Assembly: GCA_049520515.1 (NCBI GenBank)
Contig: JBEKPS010000007.1
Location: 1-64,000 of the forward strand
Source of the DNA: JAFAMS01 sp049520515
GTDB taxonomy: Bacteria > Vulcanimicrobiota > Vulcanimicrobiia > Vulcanimicrobiales > Vulcanimicrobiaceae
Direction: 5' to 3'
DNA length: 64,000 nt
The notes beneath the pieces were generated by a model. The model did no database searches and was not told the DNA's origin. It was given only the letters and a program-made list of their open reading frames with translations. How positions within the stretch are numbered: the first letter of the stretch is position 1; each line of letters begins with the position of its first letter. The translations under genes and the position numbers were made by a program. Shown here piece after piece: positions 24,064-32,208 of this stretch.

Positions 24064-24563
24064 TGATCCAACGTCCGCAAGAGTTGCTTGCGTGCCAAAT
24101 GAAGGCGCGAGCGAACCGTCCCCTCTGGAATCTGCAAAACCCGCGCGATGTCGGCGTGATCGAGATCCTCAATCGCGCTCAGCATGACAACCTCGCGCAA
24201 CTTCCCGGGGAGTCGATCGATTGCGGAGCGCACGCGTTCGGCGAAGACACGATCCTCCGCGATGCCGGCGATGTCAATTGCTTGCGGCTCCACGCTTGAC
24301 GTTGCCGCTTGTTCCCGCCGCCGGGCTCGCGCGTTTGTGCGGAGTCGATTGAGCGCCAGCCTTCGGCCGATCTGCGCAACCCACGTACGAAACCGTGCAG
24401 GATCTCGTAATGCTGCGAGCTTCTCGTGCGCGCGAAGGAAGGTTTCTTGCGTGACGTCTTGCGCGTCTTCTTGGTTGCGCAGCACGCTATACGCGATCCG
24501 ATAGACCGTGCGTTGATTCTCTTGTACGCGGTGTTCGAAGTCCGCATGCTCATCGGTCTTCAC
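24060..24563 (-). CDS. ECF-type RNA polymerase sigma factor
   Basis: The 167-residue protein has sigma region 2 (DAQDVTQETFLRAHEKL, about 33-50) and region 4 with a helix-turn-helix (LDHADIARVLQIPEGTVRSRLHLARKQL, about 130-160), and no regions 1 or 3: the extracytoplasmic-function type. It starts the operon sigma - anti-sigma - Spy-like - lipoprotein and is probably autoregulated. The 288 bases from 24564 to 24851 on its upstream side show no gene that I can support: several short frames exist on both strands but none has a family signature. Confidence 0.93.
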   Translation of the reverse strand: MKTDEHADFEHRVQENQRTVYRIAYSVLRNQEDAQDVTQETFLRAHEKLAALRDPARFRTWVAQIGRRLALNRLRTNARARRREQAATSSVEPQAIDIAGIAEDRVFAERVRSAIDRLPGKLREVVMLSAIEDLDHADIARVLQIPEGTVRSRLHLARKQLLRTLDQ

Positions 24564-24851
24564 GAGACATCCATGTATATGACACCGCCGCGCCGCTCGG
24601 CGTTCAGTAGAGGCGCGGGTCCTTCCGAGCTAATGCGCGGTAGACGCCGAGGATTGTCTGCTGCGCTTTCTCAACGTCAGCTGCGGGCGGCGAGCCCGAG
24701 AATGCAACCTCTTCCCTGACGAGCATCGCGGCGCGGTTGGTTTTTGCGCCTTCTGTCGTGGGCGGTCGTCTTATCGCGAATCTGGTCGAAGGTCGCACCA
24801 TCCCCGCCGAGTTTGGCGATCTGGTGCAGCAAACGCTGACGGACAGCTAGA
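24564..24851. other. Gap without an identifiable gene
   Basis: The stretch upstream of the ECF sigma gene contains frames of 60-97 codons on both strands that overlap one another. Two, one per strand, have protein-like composition near 24690-24850, but none has a convincing start, a ribosome binding site or a recognisable motif. It may hold the sigma operon promoter and a decayed gene. Confidence 0.3.
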
Positions 24852-25532
24852 CTACATGCCATGCATCGCCGGCGCAGCCGAGCCGTCGGACCAATGCGTG
24901 ACAGGAATCATGAAAATCGACTCCCCTTCGGGCATGTCTTCGGCTGAATCGTTATAGACGACCGGCGAGCCTTTCATGTTTGCGCCCCACGTCGCGGCGC
25001 TTGCCGTCGGCACGCTAAACATCAGGTGCGGATGCCAGTGCCCACAGCAATCGGCGAGATATTGAATTTTCGACATCATGTACGACATCGCACCGGGGGC
25101 CGGCCGCGGCAGCTTGTGGCGTGCCACACTGGCTTCGATGCGTTCATGCAGCTGTTGCTTCGACACACCAGCCAATACTAAATTCGTCCGATTGATTGTG
25201 TACGGAAGAATCGTGCGCACGGCGGGCGGATTATAGCAAATGGGCCCGCGGATTTTTGGGTTCCAAAATTCCGGACTGTCGAACGGTGACATCCAAGAAC
25301 GCTCGACCAGGCACGTGAATCCGTTCGTGCCTGTTATCGCCGTCTGATAGCCGTGCGCTCCGAGCACGAGAATCGTCGCGTTCCGCGAGATGCTTTTCGG
25401 TGCAGCACTTCGCGCCATCGCAATTTCCGCTTTGCGATCCGCCATCATGTATTGGCTGACCGGGGCCATCTGGGGATACGAGGTAGCGAGAGCCACGACT
25501 ACCGCGGCCACCCTTCCGATACTCTCCAACAT
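24852..25532 (-). CDS. Exported protein of unknown function
   Basis: The 226-residue product starts with a hydrophobic segment (MLESIGRVAAVVVALATSYP) that could be a signal peptide. Features are a Cys pair in ADCCGHWHPHLMF, NPKIRGPICYNPPAVR, and a central helical stretch (KQQLHERIEASVARHKLP). The His-rich HWHPH could bind metal. I do not recognise the family. It is transcribed divergently from a GNAT gene 51 bases away. Confidence 0.55.
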   Translation of the reverse strand: MLESIGRVAAVVVALATSYPQMAPVSQYMMADRKAEIAMARSAAPKSISRNATILVLGAHGYQTAITGTNGFTCLVERSWMSPFDSPEFWNPKIRGPICYNPPAVRTILPYTINRTNLVLAGVSKQQLHERIEASVARHKLPRPAPGAMSYMMSKIQYLADCCGHWHPHLMFSVPTASAATWGANMKGSPVVYNDSAEDMPEGESIFMIPVTHWSDGSAAPAMHGM

Positions 25533-25582
25533 GTTGAGCCTCCAGCAAAGCTTCAGTCGCGGTAGCGAAGAAATGCAGCGTC

Positions 25583-26131
25583 ATGATGATCGAGACGGCG
25601 CGCTTGCGGCTGCGACCGCTGACCGATGCCGACACAGAACCGTTCGTCGCCATGACGGCTGATCCCAATGTCACACGATACGTCTCGCCGGTGGCCATAC
25701 CTCGCGCAAGCGCTGAAGCGGCGGCTAGCCACTATCGGCAGATGCTCGAAACCACAGGCTATGGCTACTGGGCGATCGAGGTGAAGGGCGGCGCATCGTT
25801 TGCCGGGATCATTCTGCTGCACCCTGTGAATTTCACAGCCGCATTCACGCCGGCGATCGAAGTCGGCTGGCTCTTGCCGCGCGAAGATTGGGGCAATGGC
25901 TATGCCACCGAAGGCGGCCGTGCCGCCATCGACTACGCTTTCACCATTAAGAAGCTGGACGAAGTCGTCGCCCTCACCACTGAGATAAACACTCCGTCAC
26001 AACGCGTGATGCAACGCCTCGGTATGACGCACGATCCTACCGATGACTTCGATCATCCGCACGTTCTCGGCACCCCGCTTGCGCGTTGCGTGCTCTATCG
26101 AGTGCGCGGGTCGGCCGGCGTGGTTCGCTGA
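25583..26131 (+). CDS. GNAT N-acetyltransferase, RimJ/RimL-like
   Basis: The 182-residue protein opens with ETARLRLRPLTDADTEPF, the standard start of RimJ/RimL-type enzymes, and continues through GYGYWAIEVKGG, EVGWLLPREDWGNGYATEGG (containing the acetyl-CoA loop W-G-x-G-Y-A-T-E), and VVALTTEINTPSQRVMQRLGM. Members acetylate N-terminal amines of proteins or small amines; the substrate here is not predictable. It is 16 bases upstream of the membrane GAF gene on the same strand. Confidence 0.88.
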   Translation: MMIETARLRLRPLTDADTEPFVAMTADPNVTRYVSPVAIPRASAEAAASHYRQMLETTGYGYWAIEVKGGASFAGIILLHPVNFTAAFTPAIEVGWLLPREDWGNGYATEGGRAAIDYAFTIKKLDEVVALTTEINTPSQRVMQRLGMTHDPTDDFDHPHVLGTPLARCVLYRVRGSAGVVR

Positions 26132-26147
26132 ATTCTCTTAGCCTGAT

Positions 26148-27842
26148 ATGTCCACCGGATACGGACGCGCTCTTGTACTCGCGATCATTGTGGTCGCGGT
26201 TTTTTGCACGTGCGCCTCGGGATTCATCGGCGAACCTCCGGGAGATTACGGCGACGGAGGCCTTCGTCTTGCCGCGCTGACCTCCGCCGCGAGTTTCCAG
26301 GTCGGTGACCTTGAGAAAGGCTCAAGCCTGGCTGACGCCGGTATAAAGCCCGGGCAAACTCTGCGCTTCGCGGACTCGGATATTCACGCGCGTATAGTGG
26401 CTCTCGAGCCGATGGCCGGGTCGCGCCTGACGTTGCTGACTTCCGATGGGCGCACGGTCACGCTCGTCGCGCACGCGGGTCCTAAGCAGAGTTTTACCCT
26501 TAGCCTGATCGCGGTTCGGCTCGCATATCTCCTCGTCGCCGGGCTGCTTGTGCTCCGACGTTGGGAAGAACGTGCGGTCCGCTCGCTCGTCTTTTTCCTG
26601 ACGGGTTTTGGGATCGCTCTTGGTCTGCCGAATGCGAACCCGATCGTTTCTCCCGAGATTTCGTATGCGCTCTTCGACGTCAGCGCAATTATGTTGCTGG
26701 CGTGCGCGGGCGCTGCGGCCGCAGACTTCTCTGCGTATCTCTCGTCGTCACCAAGTGCTTTGGAACGCACTCTGGCCCGTGCTGCGATTGCGTTAGCAGC
26801 GTTCGGCGTGATTGCGGACGCGGTGGTTCAATTTTCCCTGGTAACGCTCCATGCAAGTGCGCGCGCAGTGATCGGTGTGCTTCTCGTGGTGCCGTTGCTG
26901 TTGGCGATCGCGACACTCATCGCCGGTTACGTTTCCGCGCGCGGCGCGGATCGCATCCGAAGGCTTTGGGTGCTCCTCATCATCGGCGTGGGGATAGTTG
27001 GGCCGGCACTCGACTTTCTCGTCAGCGCCCTCTCGGGCTACAATCCTCTTGTCGATCAATTTGCTTTAGTCACCGTCGCGATCATTCCGGTTGGCCTCGC
27101 CTACGTTATCCTGCGTCATCGCTTGATCGACGTCGGATTCGTCCTCAACCAGGCCGCGGTGTATGCCGGCGTCTCGATCGTCATCGTGGCCGTACTCGTG
27201 ATCGTCGAGACCTTGCTTTCCAATTACGTCCAGACCGCGAGCCATGTCACGAGCACGGCCGTTCAGCTGGCTGTCGCGCTCGTGCTCGGCTTTTCAATCA
27301 ACGCAATTCACAAGCGAGTCGAGCATTTCGTCGATAGAGTCTTGTTTCGAGCGCGGCATGCCGCGCAGGCCGCATTGCATGCGTTCTCGCTCGATGCCGC
27401 ATACATTACCGAGGGATCGTTGCTGCTCGAGCGTTGCGTCCACGTCGTTCGCCAGAACGTGCGCGCGACGAGCGCCGCGATCTTGCTCCACGATTCATCG
27501 GACGACTACATAATGGCAGCGGGAGATTTTTCAGAAAGCGTGCGTGTCGATCCGAACGACCCGGTTGTGCTCGCCATGCGAGCTCGTCACGTCGTCGTCG
27601 ACCTTCCGCTCGCGGGGTCAGCGCTACCTGGAGTCATTGCCTTTCCGCTGGTCAGCAGCGGAGAACTGATCGGAATCTTGGTTTGCGCCGGCAAGGCGGA
27701 TCTCGAAACCTATGCGCCGGACGAACGCGCCTCGCTGGCAGAAGTCGCCGCGGCCGTCGCCCACGCGCTGCGCACGCTTCGCATCAAGGATCTCGAACGC
27801 GAGGTAAGCGCGTTGCGACTTTACGCCGTCCCGCAACCCTAA
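26148..27842 (+). CDS. Membrane sensor with N-terminal PDZ-like region, multiple TM helices and GAF domain
   Basis: The first helix is followed by a periplasmic PDZ-like region (about 40-115: SSLADAGIKPGQTLRF), then roughly nine hydrophobic segments (about 125-375), a linker that includes a basic helix, and a GAF-like cytoplasmic domain (about 400-545, SAAILLHDSSDDY to PLVSSGELIGILVCAGK). No GGDEF, kinase or HD output is attached: the chain stops 20 residues after the GAF domain. It may therefore signal through a partner or be a truncated histidine-kinase-like architecture. Family members of this layout occur as kinases in other bacteria; here the output is missing. Confidence 0.7.
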   Translation: MSTGYGRALVLAIIVVAVFCTCASGFIGEPPGDYGDGGLRLAALTSAASFQVGDLEKGSSLADAGIKPGQTLRFADSDIHARIVALEPMAGSRLTLLTSDGRTVTLVAHAGPKQSFTLSLIAVRLAYLLVAGLLVLRRWEERAVRSLVFFLTGFGIALGLPNANPIVSPEISYALFDVSAIMLLACAGAAAADFSAYLSSSPSALERTLARAAIALAAFGVIADAVVQFSLVTLHASARAVIGVLLVVPLLLAIATLIAGYVSARGADRIRRLWVLLIIGVGIVGPALDFLVSALSGYNPLVDQFALVTVAIIPVGLAYVILRHRLIDVGFVLNQAAVYAGVSIVIVAVLVIVETLLSNYVQTASHVTSTAVQLAVALVLGFSINAIHKRVEHFVDRVLFRARHAAQAALHAFSLDAAYITEGSLLLERCVHVVRQNVRATSAAILLHDSSDDYIMAAGDFSESVRVDPNDPVVLAMRARHVVVDLPLAGSALPGVIAFPLVSSGELIGILVCAGKADLETYAPDERASLAEVAAAVAHALRTLRIKDLEREVSALRLYAVPQP

Positions 27843-27885
27843 GGCGGCCGAGGGGGTTCTGCCGCCCGGTTACCCTACCCGCGCG

Positions 27886-27931
27886 ATCTTTCGTAAGAGC
27901 GATCGACACCGCGCTCCTTTATACGAAAGAT
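27886..27931 (+). promoter_or_regulatory. Stem-loop occluding the rhlE translation start
   Basis: ATCTTTCGTA (27886-27895) pairs perfectly with TACGAAAGAT (27922-27931), eleven bases before the rhlE ATG at 27942. An inner stem GAGCG (27897-27901) with CGCTC (27912-27916) stacks inside. The only purine-rich SD-like bases (GAAAGA) lie in the 3' arm, so folding would hide them. The rest of the 99-base gap from 27843 holds a GGCGGC/GCCGCC hairpin (27843-27866) that could terminate the upstream gene. Confidence 0.55.
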
Positions 27932-27941
27932 TCTACGCAAA

Positions 27942-29069
27942 ATGGCTACGTTTGCCGATTTCGGCTTGCGCCCGCAGCTTGTGCGCGCGCTCCAGAAACT
28001 TCAATTTACTGAACCGACCCCCGTCCAAGTCGCCTCCATTCCACCAGCTTTACAAGGCCGTGACGTAATGGCGAGCGCGATGACCGGTAGCGGGAAAACC
28101 GCTGCTTTCGGGCTGCCGCTTCTCAATTCACACCTCGATCCGGCTCGGAAGGGGCAGCGTTCGCTTGTCCTCGTACCGACCCGCGAGCTCGCGGCGCAGA
28201 TTGCCGCGCACCTCAAAGCGCTGGCCGGTGATTCCGGACTGCGCATCGTTCCGATCTATGGCGGCGTTGGCTTCGGCGGCCAAACGCACGAACTCAAGCG
28301 CGGCGTCGATATCATCGTCGCAACGCCAGGCCGGCTGCTCGACCATCTCACGCAGAAGACGCTCTCGCTGCAAACCGTTTCGTCTCTCGTGCTCGACGAG
28401 GCCGACCGCATGCTGGACATGGGCTTTCTTCCAGCAGTGCGGCGAATCGTCAAGGCGTTGCCCGTGAAACGTCAGACGTTGTTCTTCTCAGCCACTATCC
28501 CGGCCGAGATCATGAAGCTCGCGAAAGAAATGCTTACCGATCCCGTTCGCATCGATCTCTCGCCGCCGTCAAACACCGCCACCAACGTCACGCAAACGAT
28601 CTATGCGATCGATCAAAACCAAAAGACCGATTTGCTCGTCGAGCTGCTCAAAGATAATGCGATCTTTAGCGCGCTGGCGTTCACGCGCACCAAAGCACGC
28701 GCAAATCGTTTGGCCGACGCGCTCGCAAAGCACAACATCCCCACGGAACGCATCCACGGCAACCGCTCGCAAGCGCAACGGACGCGCGCTCTGGCCGACT
28801 TCAAGCGCGGTAAATACCGCGTGCTCGTCGCGACCGACCTTGCGGCGCGAGGAATCGACATTCTGGATCTCGACCTCGTCGTCAATTACGACGTGCCGCT
28901 CGAGCCCGACAGCTACGTCCATCGCATTGGGCGTACTGCCCGAGCCAGCGCGACCGGCGATGCGGTGACCTTCGTTTCGCGTGAAGAGCGGCCGCAGATG
29001 GCGCAGATCGAGCGCTTGCTGGGCAAGAAGCTTGACCGCGCTGAGGTCCCGGTTCTCCGGCGGCGCTAG
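27942..29069 (+). CDS. rhlE: DEAD-box RNA helicase
   Basis: The 375-residue core shows the full motif series: Q motif (FTEPTPVQVASIP), motif I SAMTGSGKT, Ia PTRELAAQ, GG, Ib TPGRLLD, II DEAD (VLDEADRMLDMGF), III SAT, IV, V ATDLAARGIDI and VI HRIGRTARA. This composition and the short C-terminus (KKLDRAEVPVLRRR) are typical of the RhlE group, which remodels ribosome precursors and degradosome RNAs. It is followed by a zinc-ribbon and an IF-1 gene, a small RNA-handling cluster. The promoter-proximal stem-loop suggests post-transcriptional control, as for many cold-induced helicases. Confidence 0.93.
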   Translation: MATFADFGLRPQLVRALQKLQFTEPTPVQVASIPPALQGRDVMASAMTGSGKTAAFGLPLLNSHLDPARKGQRSLVLVPTRELAAQIAAHLKALAGDSGLRIVPIYGGVGFGGQTHELKRGVDIIVATPGRLLDHLTQKTLSLQTVSSLVLDEADRMLDMGFLPAVRRIVKALPVKRQTLFFSATIPAEIMKLAKEMLTDPVRIDLSPPSNTATNVTQTIYAIDQNQKTDLLVELLKDNAIFSALAFTRTKARANRLADALAKHNIPTERIHGNRSQAQRTRALADFKRGKYRVLVATDLAARGIDILDLDLVVNYDVPLEPDSYVHRIGRTARASATGDAVTFVSREERPQMAQIERLLGKKLDRAEVPVLRRR

Positions 29070-29236
29070 ATTTCGTCCGTCCGGCAACCCTGGGTGGACC
29101 TCCCGGGGTTCTGGACCCGGGGCGGATCCGCGGCGTCACGCGATCCGACCTATGCCGACTATCAGGTCGCCAAGACGTCTCGCTACCGTAAAAACGTACA
29201 CCGAGCGCGTCGTCACTAATTCGACGCCGGAGATAC

Positions 29237-29530
29237 ATGTACAAAGACGAGACGCTTAATTGCGCCGATTGCTCTCAGCCGTTTACGTTCAGCGCAAGCC
29301 AACAAGAATTTTTTGCCGAGAAGGGCTACACGAACAAGCCGACGCGCTGCCAGGATTGCAGAGATGCGCGCAAAGCTCAGCGGGGCGGCAGTTCAGCCCG
29401 ACCGCAGCGTGAGATGTTCGCCGCCGTTTGCGCGGCGTGCCACAAGCCCACCGAAGTGCCTTTCAAACCACGGAACGATAAGCCGGTTTACTGTCGGGAT
29501 TGCTTCTCGACGCGGCAGTCGACTCGATAA
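29237..29530 (+). CDS. Double zinc-ribbon protein
   Basis: The 97-residue protein carries two four-Cys knuckles: CADC with CQDC (a ribbon spaced about 29 residues with FTFSASQQEFFAEKGY between, the zinc-ribbon form found in many soil bacteria) and CAAC with CRDC near the C-terminus (CHKPTEVPFKPRNDKPVYCRDCF). A CGGAG ribosome binding site lies upstream. Its stop overlaps the IF-1 start (TAATG). The 167-base gap before it (29070-29236) contains a C/G-rich inverted region and no clear gene, though a 50-codon basic frame continues in phase after the rhlE stop. Role is probably nucleic-acid binding. Confidence 0.8.
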   Translation: MYKDETLNCADCSQPFTFSASQQEFFAEKGYTNKPTRCQDCRDARKAQRGGSSARPQREMFAAVCAACHKPTEVPFKPRNDKPVYCRDCFSTRQSTR

Positions 29531-29841
29531 TGCGTAGAGGCTCAAGAGGTCGAACAACGCGCACGGCGCGTCGCACTCCTACGGCCCCTTCCGTCGTATA
29601 CCCACCCAAAGAAGAGCCGCTCGAAGTCTACGGTACGATCCGACAGGTCTTCCCGAGCACGATGTTTTCCGTGGAGCTCGAAAACAATACGACGATTCTC
29701 GCGCACATCGCAGGCCGGCTGCGTCGTCACCACATTCGCATTCTGCCCGGCGACCGGGTTGACGTCGAGATATCACCGTACGACCTAACGAAAGGTCGCA
29801 TCACATACCGGTATCGAGCCGGCGAGCCAAAGCGCACGTAA
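29530..29841 (+). CDS. infA: Translation initiation factor IF-1 with basic N-terminal extension
   Basis: Residues about 31-98 match IF-1 closely: LEVYGTIRQVFPSTMFSVELENN, ILAHIAGRLRRHHIRILPGDRVDVE, and the near-invariant SPYDLTKGRITYRYR. IF-1 binds the 30S A site during initiation. The ATG at 29530 overlaps the previous stop (TAATG), which adds a 30-residue basic extension (MRRGSRGRTTRTARRTPTAPS) absent from the normal 72-residue factor. It is not in a ribosomal protein operon but with rhlE and a zinc ribbon, so it may be a second, stress-linked copy. A terminator follows at once. Confidence 0.9.
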   Translation: MRRGSRGRTTRTARRTPTAPSVVYPPKEEPLEVYGTIRQVFPSTMFSVELENNTTILAHIAGRLRRHHIRILPGDRVDVEISPYDLTKGRITYRYRAGEPKRT

Positions 29842-29846
29842 TCACG

Positions 29847-29873
29847 AGACCCGGTCGAAAGGCCGGGTCTTTT
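29847..29873 (+). terminator. Terminator of the rhlE-infA cluster
   Basis: AGACCCGGTC (29847-29856) and GGCCGGGTCT (29861-29870) form a ten-pair stem (one G-T) closed by a GAAA tetraloop and followed by TTT. It lies five bases past the infA stop. Confidence 0.85.
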
Positions 29874-29900
29874 CGTAGGACCGCAGAAGACTTTGCGGCT

Positions 29901-30263
29901 ATGATACTTCGCACCGCGCTTGTCGGTATTGCTCTTGCCCTTGTTCTTGGCACATCGTCCAGCGCGCAGATGCCGCCGGCTGTGCAGCCGCAGCACCCCC
30001 CGTCAACCGGCCCGCTGATTACCCTGTATTCACGCGATCTCTACAACGGCCCGAGCCTCAAAGTTGAGGGAATAACGCCGGATGTGCACGTGAAAAACTT
30101 CCCGTATCCGACCGCATCCTTCGTCGTCAACCGCGGACGTTGGATTCTGTGCAGCGGCCGGATGTTTACGGGGCTATGCGTCACCGTTGGCGTCGGGATG
30201 TATCCCGCCGCCTTCGCGAACGGCTTCGCGCAGTCGATCATCTCGCTGCGGCCCGTGAATTAG
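29901..30263 (+). CDS. Secreted beta/gamma-crystallin-like protein
   Basis: A signal peptide (ALVGIALALVLGTSSSAQ) precedes a Pro-rich linker and one crystallin-type domain: LYSRDLYNGPSLKVEG, FVVNRGRWILCSGRMFTGLCVTVG and a closing GFAQSIISLRPVN. The Y-x-G and W-x-x-C-x-x-x-x-F-x-G-x-C elements with two Cys are those of bacterial beta/gamma-crystallin or inhibitor-I36-like proteins, some of which bind calcium or proteases. Total 120 residues. Convergent with cynS; function unknown. Confidence 0.75.
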   Translation: MILRTALVGIALALVLGTSSSAQMPPAVQPQHPPSTGPLITLYSRDLYNGPSLKVEGITPDVHVKNFPYPTASFVVNRGRWILCSGRMFTGLCVTVGVGMYPAAFANGFAQSIISLRPVN

Positions 30264-30264
30264 A

Positions 30265-30738
30265 TCAATAGCGTTTATACGGCAAGAACTTACCGGTCAT
30301 CGAGATACTAACGCGATCGCCCTTTGGATCCGCCTGGCGCTCTAAGGTCATATCAAAATCGATCGCGCTCATGATGCCGTCTCCGAACTCTTCCTCGATG
30401 AGCGATTTCCACGTCGTACCATAGACTTGGACGAGCTCGTAGAAGCGATAGATGAGCGGATCGGTTGGTGGTAGCGACGGAAGCGAACCGCGATATGGAA
30501 TTTCCGTCAAAAGCGTTGTCTCGTTTTCGCTGAGCTCGAGTAACGCCGCAACGCGCGATGCCTCTTCTTGCGTTAGCTTCATCTGACCGTGTAGGGCCGC
30601 CGTCGTTACGATCGGTGAGCCGCTGCCGGCGGCCTGCGCAATCGCTTTCCAGGTTAGCTTCTTGGCGCGCTTGATCGCATAGATTTTCTCGGTCAGCGCT
30701 TCTCGGGTCGTGGCTTCGGTCGATAAATCGGTCAGCAT
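30265..30738 (-). CDS. cynS: Cyanate hydratase (cyanase)
   Basis: Cyanase decomposes cyanate with bicarbonate to ammonia and carbon dioxide. The catalytic residues R98, E101 and S124 are in place (YRFYELVQVYG and GIMSAIDF), offset by two from the E. coli enzyme. The N-terminal HTH-like domain and the C-terminal SISMTGKFLPYKRY match the family. At 157 residues the length is normal. It has an AAAGGAG site upstream of the ATG at 30738. No carbonic anhydrase or cynR lies next to it, so its nitrogen-use or detoxification regulation is elsewhere. Confidence 0.97.
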   Translation of the reverse strand: MLTDLSTEATTREALTEKIYAIKRAKKLTWKAIAQAAGSGSPIVTTAALHGQMKLTQEEASRVAALLELSENETTLLTEIPYRGSLPSLPPTDPLIYRFYELVQVYGTTWKSLIEEEFGDGIMSAIDFDMTLERQADPKGDRVSISMTGKFLPYKRY

Positions 30739-30766
30739 ATCGGCTCCTTTCGTGATGCAAACATTT

Positions 30767-31465
30767 TTAAAAAGACCGCACTTCGGCGACTAGCCAAACT
30801 GCTGCCGTCATCAAGTAATTCGAACTGATCTCGTCATAGTTCGAGAGCAAGTGGGGTTGAGCAATGAGGTGCGGGACCCAAACAAGGATCCCGAAGAGCG
30901 CCATCATCAGAGCCATCAGCCGCATCGCGAGTCGCGCTCGAACGTTGATGAGAATTGCGATGCCCGCGAGCGCGAATGCGATCGTCGTGAGCCACGTCCA
31001 GAATACTTGATTGGGCGGGATCCAGGTTGGCACCAAGCTCGCCGTATATTGCAGATAGACGACCTGCGCCCACGCGAACGAAAGCGTACAGATGCCGAGT
31101 GTGAGGCGCGCGGTTCGCCCCAACGTCCTCGATCTCGCATTCACCGCAATCGCACCGCATACGAGCGCGAGCTGTTCGAAGAAATTGACGTACGACCCGG
31201 GATCAAGCGGCGCCGTGATCATGCCGGGAGCAGAAGATAGCGCGAAGAGCGTATAGACGACGCCGAGAACGATCGACGAGGGGCGCTCGCTTCGCGGGAG
31301 CATGATCCCGATACCGAAGACGACTTGCGCGATCGCAAGACACCAGGCTATCGGCGTGCTATGCGCGAGCTGCCACGCGACCGAATCGTGCCACATGAAT
31401 CCGGCGACGCCGTAGACCACGGCCGAGAGGCCAAAGACGATTCGTGCGTACAGCGCTGATCTCAC
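30767..31465 (-). CDS. Integral membrane protein, DoxX-like
   Basis: The 232-residue product has about six or seven hydrophobic helices (for example IVFGLSAVVYGVAGFMW, IAQVVFGIGIMLP, LTTIAFALAGIAILIN), with LMALMMALFGILVWVPHLIAQP near the end, as in DoxX-like proteins. No catalytic motif is visible. It is 28 bases upstream of cynS on the same strand and could be cotranscribed, but the functional link is unproven. Divergent from the GNAT gene at 31519. Confidence 0.7.
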   Translation of the reverse strand: MRSALYARIVFGLSAVVYGVAGFMWHDSVAWQLAHSTPIAWCLAIAQVVFGIGIMLPRSERPSSIVLGVVYTLFALSSAPGMITAPLDPGSYVNFFEQLALVCGAIAVNARSRTLGRTARLTLGICTLSFAWAQVVYLQYTASLVPTWIPPNQVFWTWLTTIAFALAGIAILINVRARLAMRLMALMMALFGILVWVPHLIAQPHLLSNYDEISSNYLMTAAVWLVAEVRSF

Positions 31466-31518
31466 AGCCCGAGCTTAGCGAAAAGAAGAGGCCCGGTCGA
31501 GAGGTCTAACGAGTCCGC

Positions 31519-32208
31519 ATGAACTCCCTAGGTCAACCAATCGGCGAAGCGCTTCCGAATTGGACTCCGCGGCCGCTTCCGAGCGGAACACCGCTGTCCG
31601 GCCGATATTGCCGGCTCGAACGGCTCGAGGCTCGTCATGGCGAGCAGCTGTATGCCGCTGCGGCACAAGACGATGCATCGGCATTTACTTACCTATTCTA
31701 TGGGCCGTTCAAAGATTTGGGCGAGTTCGACGAGTGGCTGCGCGGAGCGTGCGCGAGTCAGGATCCGCTGTACTACGCGATCATCGAGAGCGCGAGCGGA
31801 ACGGTCGTGGGGTTTGCAAGCTTCCTGCGCATGGAACCGCGCGTGGGCGTCATCGAAGTCGGCAACGTGTATTTCTCGCGTCGCCTCCGCCAAACGCCGG
31901 CTGCGACCGAAGCCATGTATCTCATGATGCGCTACGCGTTTGTTGATCTCGGCTATCGACGCTACGAGTGGAAATGCGATTCGCTGAATGCACCGTCACG
32001 TAAAGCTGCGGATCGCCTCGGTTTCATCTTTGAAGGCATCTTTCGGCAAGCGGTGATCTACAAGGGCCGGAACCGCGACACTGCCTGGTTCTCGGTCATC
32101 GATAAAGAGTGGCCGAAGGTTGGGCGCGCGCTCGAAGAGTGGCTCGATCCCGCAAACTTCGATGCGGGACGTCAGCGCAAATCGTTAGCGGGCTTGCGCG
32201 GGAGCTAG
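31519..32208 (+). CDS. GNAT N-acetyltransferase, RimL-like
   Basis: The 229-residue protein follows the RimL pattern with a longer N-terminus (PLSGRYCRLERLEARHGEQLYAA), GVIEVGNVYFSRRLRQTPAATEAMYLMMRYAFVDLGYRR and YEWKCDSLNAPSRKAADRLGFIFEGIFRQAV. This subtype (WKCDSLN-x-SRxAA-xRLGF-x-EG) is frequent among N-acetyltransferases of unknown substrate. Its 3' end overlaps the convergent BKACE gene by 24 bases. Confidence 0.88.
   Translation: MNSLGQPIGEALPNWTPRPLPSGTPLSGRYCRLERLEARHGEQLYAAAAQDDASAFTYLFYGPFKDLGEFDEWLRGACASQDPLYYAIIESASGTVVGFASFLRMEPRVGVIEVGNVYFSRRLRQTPAATEAMYLMMRYAFVDLGYRRYEWKCDSLNAPSRKAADRLGFIFEGIFRQAVIYKGRNRDTAWFSVIDKEWPKVGRALEEWLDPANFDAGRQRKSLAGLRGS

Noticed and set aside
24604..24862. 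Two overlapping minus-strand frames and one plus-strand frame upstream of the ECF sigma gene
   Set aside because: No start with a ribosome binding site, no family motif, and mutual overlap; they may be chance frames in G+C-rich DNA.
29070..29220. Basic frame of about 50 codons continuing in phase after the rhlE stop codon
   Set aside because: It looks protein-like at its end but has only a GTG start inside a C/G-rich stretch and no recognised motif; stop-codon read-through is not supported.
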